This document shows, piece by piece, positions 7,694-13,072 of a stretch of DNA of 13,072 bases. Made by a program: the position numbers and the translations under genes. The first letter of the stretch is position 1, and each line of letters opens with the position of its first letter. Source of the DNA: Teredinibacter haidensis (GTDB lineage: Bacteria > Pseudomonadota > Gammaproteobacteria > Pseudomonadales > Cellvibrionaceae); contig NZ_CP060084.1 of the NCBI RefSeq assembly GCF_014211975.1, positions 4,902,501-4,915,572 of the forward strand, written 5' to 3'. The notes beneath the pieces are model-generated. The model was given only the letters and a program-made list of their open reading frames with translations. It ran no database searches and was not told the DNA's origin.

Positions 7694-8824
7694 TTAAATG
7701 TGTTGTTTTTCGTTGGCGATTTTCATCAAGGGCTTTAGCTCTGACAGTACTATGTCCGGTGTGATTTCTTTCATGCAGTCGAACCTTCCCGAGCAAATAG
7801 GTTTGTTGTTACAGGGAGAACAATAACGTTTTTGGTAAATAATTTTGCTGGTCTCGACTCCGGCATAGGAGTAAGGGCAAGTTGATCCAAAAAGGCCAAT
7901 GGTGGGGGTGCGAAACGCGTGCCCTAAATGCATAAGCCCGGTATCGATCCCAATAACCAGTTTTGCGTGTTTTATTAGTTCACCCGCTTGGCTGTAGGTT
8001 GTTTTACCCACTAGGGAAATGGCGCCAATAGCGGTGGCAATCTCCCCCCCTTTTTCGGTATCTCGCTCTAAACCGAGAATAACAGTTTTTAGCTGGTAGC
8101 GTCCGCGAATGCGTAGAGATATCTGCTTCCAGTACTCGTCTGGCCAGCGCTTGTGAGCGAAAACTGAGAAAGGGCAGATAACCGCATACCTTTCAGTAGG
8201 ATAGGGAAATTGGAATTTATTTACTAGCGTTTGGGTGGTCTCTGCCGGTGGCGCAACAACCATTTGCCAGGGGGTATCAGGCATCCCAATCTGGCTGAGA
8301 AGGTATCGGTACTCCGAGCCGAGCTGAGTCTCTTCCCCGATGTTTCTGGAGATGGTTTTGGTTGCGAACCAATTGCTTCCCTGGGTAGCCCCGAGGGCAA
8401 TACGAATCCTGGTGCCGCTTAACCACGTAATGAAGCTGCTGAACATGACTCCCTGTAGGTCGAGGGCTATGTCGAAGCGGCGTCTTCTAAGTTGGCTCTT
8501 GAGGAGGATTATTTCCCGGTAGAGCTTTAGGAACTTTCCTTTACGAAGTAGCTGCAGCCAGTAGTCTTTATCCCAGGTGATCAAGTTATCTATATCGGGG
8601 TTTGCTACTAGAAGGGGGGCATATTTTGCCTGAACGACCCATGTTAGGTGAACATTGTCGGAATGGCGTTTTATCAGGTATGCCATGGGGCTAGCCATAA
8701 CCACATCGGTGACATGGCTAAGGCGAACCACCAAGACAGATTTTTGCCGAGAGGATCGGGGCATGGTAATAGGTGCCTGAAGTAGTGTAGGGGGCGGAGC
8801 TATAGTTGTTGCAGTTGCCGCCAT
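7694..8824 (-). CDS. Glycosyltransferase family 9 (heptosyltransferase-like) protein
   Basis: 376 residues from ATG 8824. GT9 motifs are in order: first beta strand and loop SVLVVRLSHVTDVVMASP (about 29-46, D40 matching the catalytic-base Asp of WaaC), DLQG (122-125), PFSVFAHKRWP (218-228), VGKTTYSQAGELIKHAKLVIGIDTGLMHLGHA (272-303, the ADP-heptose-binding DTGxMH), GLFGST (310-315), and a C-terminal cysteine cluster (C335, C338, C344, C350) shared by many WaaF/WaaQ-like enzymes. The usual Gly before the Asp in the first loop is Thr here. It probably adds a heptose to LPS inner core at the cytoplasmic membrane, though GT9 members with other sugars exist. The first 20 residues (Ala/Thr/Pro-rich) are atypical, and ATG 8764 (MPRSSRQKSVLVV) may be the true start. 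It is the first gene of the operon with wzi and the small barrel and is divergent from the rRNA promoter. Confidence 0.88.
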   Translation of the reverse strand: MAATATTIAPPPTLLQAPITMPRSSRQKSVLVVRLSHVTDVVMASPMAYLIKRHSDNVHLTWVVQAKYAPLLVANPDIDNLITWDKDYWLQLLRKGKFLKLYREIILLKSQLRRRRFDIALDLQGVMFSSFITWLSGTRIRIALGATQGSNWFATKTISRNIGEETQLGSEYRYLLSQIGMPDTPWQMVVAPPAETTQTLVNKFQFPYPTERYAVICPFSVFAHKRWPDEYWKQISLRIRGRYQLKTVILGLERDTEKGGEIATAIGAISLVGKTTYSQAGELIKHAKLVIGIDTGLMHLGHAFRTPTIGLFGSTCPYSYAGVETSKIIYQKRYCSPCNNKPICSGRFDCMKEITPDIVLSELKPLMKIANEKQHI

Positions 8825-8839
8825 TCGGACAAAGGAGTA

Positions 8840-8848
8840 ATAATACCA
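8840..8848 (-). promoter_or_regulatory. Possible extended -10 promoter for the GT9-wzi-barrel operon
   Basis: Read on the - strand this is TGGTATTAT, that is a TGn extension plus a TATTAT -10 hexamer, about 16 bases before ATG 8824. No convincing -35 lies at 16-18 bases (a TCGACC is 14 bases away). If used, transcription would start near 8833, leaving a very short leader to ATG 8824 and a normal one to ATG 8764, which would favour the downstream start. Confidence 0.3.
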
Positions 8849-8958
8849 TGAATACCCCAGGTCGACGCCTGTCTGGGGGGGTGAAGCGCGCGAATTCAGA
8901 TGGTGCAGGACGCTGACATACAGCTGAAATATTTTTGTGAACTTTAGCTAAAAAAATC

Positions 8959-8986
8959 TTGACTCATTTGAATCTGAGTGTAAGAT
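8959..8986 (+). promoter_or_regulatory. rRNA-type sigma70 promoter for the 23S-5S operon
   Basis: TTGACT (8959-8964) and TAAGAT (8981-8986) are separated by 16 bases. An A/T-rich block at about 8928-8957 (A and T runs) resembles an UP element, and the ACGCACC just after the -10 resembles the GC-rich discriminator of stringently controlled rRNA promoters. The start site would be near 8993. Hexamer, spacing and context all fit a strong, growth-rate-controlled rRNA promoter; stringent and Fis control are inferred from family knowledge. Confidence 0.75.
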
Positions 8987-8992
8987 ACGCAC

Positions 8993-9354
8993 CCTCTCAA
9001 CGGCACACGCCAAGCGAGAAGTTCTTTAAAAATTAGGAAATGAAAGAAGTTGTAAAACATTGCATTTAAGCGATTACAACAATTCACACTCAGATGAAAG
9101 TCTGGGTATGAGAGTTTAATTAAGTAGCTTATCCGGTGTAATTGTTATTACGACAGCATTCAAACAATGTGTAGAGACACTTAGTTATCGACTGGTGTTT
9201 GACGCGGACTAATGTAGCTTTAGTTTTAGAGTTGCCTGATAGCCAGGTAATTTTTGGAGTTACAGATAGCGTATTGGATATCAGAGAGAATTGTAAATAA
9301 GTCGACATCAAAAACTTGTTCGTAAAGCGATATAGGCAGTTATCTGTGTTATAT
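8993..9354 (+). other. Leader of the 23S rRNA transcript with 5' half of the processing stem
   Basis: About 360 bases from the predicted start to the mature 23S 5' end, with no tRNA and no 16S sequence. Bases 9036-9051 pair perfectly (16 bp) with 12391-12406; 9056-9063 with 12380-12387 (one G-U); 9065-9072 with 12372-12379; 9128-9134 with 12356-12362; 9143-9150 with 12345-12352; 9153-9158 with 12338-12343. Just before the 23S, 9348-9361 pair perfectly with 12215-12228. A local hairpin, ACTCAGA/TCTGGGT, lies at 9088-9107. This is the expected RNase III substrate that releases pre-23S. The leader begins directly at a promoter rather than in a 16S-23S spacer. Confidence 0.75.
9019..9034 (+). promoter_or_regulatory. 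boxA-like antitermination element in rRNA leader
   Basis: AAGTTCTTTAAAAATT closely matches the rRNA boxA, especially the form found in the 16S-23S spacer of pseudomonad-like bacteria (GTTCTTTAAAAATT). It lies about 26 bases after the predicted transcription start. In known rrn operons boxA RNA binds NusB/NusE and allows Rho-resistant transcription. Confidence 0.7.
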
Positions 9355-12223
<2,869 letters not shown>

Positions 12224-12506
12224 ATAACAGAGATGACTGTGTCATCGCTGAGAATAAGTTAAGTCGACAAAACTGATGAAGAAAACATCAGACGTTACAA
12301 TTCCAAGCGATAATTGAGTGACTACTCATTCATCGAGTGCTGTTTAATAACAGCTGGATAAGATACTTAAACGCTTAAAGCAGTGTTGAAAACTTCTTTC
12401 ATTTCCCCTTATTTCACTGAAATTGTTCGTCGCAATTTCCGATAAGTCTCCTGTTAAGTTGGAGGCCAGTAGTTAACCGCTGAAAAGAGTTGAAGTGATA
12501 CTGGTT
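12224..12506 (+). other. 23S-5S spacer with 3' half of the 23S processing stem
   Basis: 283 bases without a tRNA, longer than in many enteric operons. It holds local hairpins GATGAC/GTCATC (12232-12246) and CTGATG/CATCAG (12273-12291). Further on, segments between 12338 and 12406 are complementary to the 23S leader, the strongest being AACTTCTTTCATTTCC (12391-12406). These complete the stem from which pre-23S is cut; the 5S part follows after about 100 bases. Confidence 0.7.
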
Positions 12507-12625
12507 TGCCTGACGACAATAGAGCATTGGAACCACCTGATCCCATCCCGAACTCAGACGTGAAACGATGCATCGCCGATGGTAGTGTGGCGCTTCGCCA
12601 TGTGAGAGTAGGTCATCGTCAGGCT
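12507..12625 (+). rRNA. rrf: 5S ribosomal RNA
   Basis: About 119 nucleotides. The terminal helix is formed by GCCTGACGA (12508-12516) with TCGTCAGGC (12616-12624). The conserved interior reads CCCATCCCGAACTCAG, GTGAAACGATGCATCGCCG and GATGGTAGTGTGG, as in Pseudomonas-like 5S RNAs. The ends may be off by one or two bases. It lies after the 23S and just before the operon terminator. Confidence 0.95.
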
Positions 12626-12632
12626 TCAAACA

Positions 12633-12666
12633 AAAACGCCTCGATCAGAAATGGTCGGGGCGTTTT
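12633..12666 (+). terminator. Intrinsic terminator of the 23S-5S operon
   Basis: AAAACGCCTCGATC (12633-12646) pairs along its whole length with GGTCGGGGCGTTTT (12653-12666), allowing two G-U pairs, around the loop AGAAAT. The stem ends in a T run, and the flanking A run makes it potentially bidirectional. It begins 8 bases after the 5S gene. Confidence 0.9.
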
Positions 12667-13072
12667 ACTGTGCGCGAGAAAATGACCTGTAACGACCTAT
12701 TCTGGATCTGGAGGTAAAGCCCGCGCCTTTATCAGGGTTCAGATAGAGAAATATCTAACGGTTCTGCCTATCCCATCGCCTCGCTATGCTCCCCCTTCCC
12801 GCCTCTGATTGCTCTAGACGTCAATGTATATAAAAACTCACACGCTACCCACTGGGCCCCCGCTCGGGCTTTTTATGTTGTGTCAGCCCGTTACGACACA
12901 GGGTGATGGGCTGCGGGGGGAGTACTATCGATGCTTAATGTTATTCCTATATGTTTCTGGCGCCTAAGTTATGCGCGCCTCCCTTGGCGGGGTTTGCCGT
13001 AGGTCGCTAACCCCTTCCTTGCTTTGTTTTTAAGTGGGTTTTTCTCTCAATACGAGGGAGAAAAAGAGTTAA
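12667..13072. other. Region downstream of the rRNA operon with no recognised gene
   Basis: No open frame of convincing length or content on either strand. The region holds several hairpins: a terminator-like GCCC/GGGC with TTTTT (12856-12874); TGTGTC/GACACA (12879-12900), which overlaps an alternative pairing CAGCCC/GGGCTG (12884-12913); a short CGCC/GGCG hairpin near 12978-12996; and a 10-bp stem TTTTTCTCTC/GGGAGAAAAA (one G-U) at 13039-13065. A TATAAA at 12829-12834 has no well-spaced -35. The next gene probably starts beyond the window. Confidence 0.5.
12856..12874 (+). terminator. Second, weaker terminator-like hairpin after the rRNA operon
   Basis: GCCC (12856-12859) pairs with GGGC (12866-12869) around a 6-base loop, followed by TTTTT. 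The stem is short but all G-C. It may back up the main rRNA terminator or end a small unrecognised transcript. Confidence 0.35.

Noticed and set aside
9111..9120. AGAGTTTAAT resembles the first bases of 16S rRNA (AGAGTTTGAT)
   Set aside because: The conserved sequence that should follow is absent and the surroundings pair with the 23S-5S spacer, so this is native 23S leader and a chance match rather than a 16S remnant.
8993..9354. Possible tRNA gene in the 23S leader
   Set aside because: No T-loop GTTCRA-type sequence with an adjacent acceptor stem or anticodon arm could be found; the segment is taken up by the processing stem.
12809..12834. Possible promoter (TTGCTC and TATAAA) downstream of the rRNA operon
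   Set aside because: The spacing is only 14 bases and the -35 match is poor, with no gene following within the window.

Overview
The window looks like chromosomal DNA of a gammaproteobacterium. The 23S and 5S rRNA sequences resemble those of the Pseudomonas/Cellvibrio side of the class, and the protein families (GT4, GT2, GT9, LpxL-type acyltransferase, Wzi-type outer-membrane protein) fit a marine Cellvibrionales-like Gram-negative. The order-level placement is an inference from memory, not from a search.

Bases 1-8824 are a cell-envelope polysaccharide locus. On the + strand a partial GT2 gene (C-terminal end only) is followed closely by a GT4 glycosyltransferase and an LpxL/HtrB-family lipid A acyltransferase. 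Facing them on the - strand is a second GT4 gene (about 2298-3368). About 1 kb with no recognisable gene then precedes a + strand GT2 gene (4404-5429). This converges, across two stem-loops, on a - strand operon that reads from 8824 down to 5663: a GT9 heptosyltransferase-like protein, a Wzi-family capsule assembly outer-membrane protein, and a small predicted outer-membrane beta-barrel whose start overlaps the wzi stop. Together these genes suggest LPS core/O-antigen or capsule sugar assembly (GTs), lipid A acylation, and surface display or attachment of the polysaccharide (Wzi and its barrel partner).

Bases 8825-13072 are a ribosomal RNA unit on the + strand. A good sigma70 promoter with an AT-rich upstream segment and a GC-containing discriminator lies at 8959-8986. 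It is followed by a boxA-like element, a long leader, an apparently intact 23S rRNA (9355-12223), a spacer, 5S rRNA (12507-12625) and a strong intrinsic terminator (12633-12666). No 16S rRNA and no tRNA lie upstream of the 23S: the promoter sits directly in front of the 23S leader, next to a divergent protein-coding gene. The 23S leader and the 23S-5S spacer are extensively complementary, forming a complete processing stem, so this is a self-contained 23S-5S operon rather than the tail of an ordinary 16S-tRNA-23S-5S operon. It is the most unusual feature of the window.

The last 400 bases hold no convincing gene, only terminator-like and other hairpins. I found no CRISPR array, transposase, integrase, prophage or defence gene, and nothing in the coding part that I can defend as an entirely new system.
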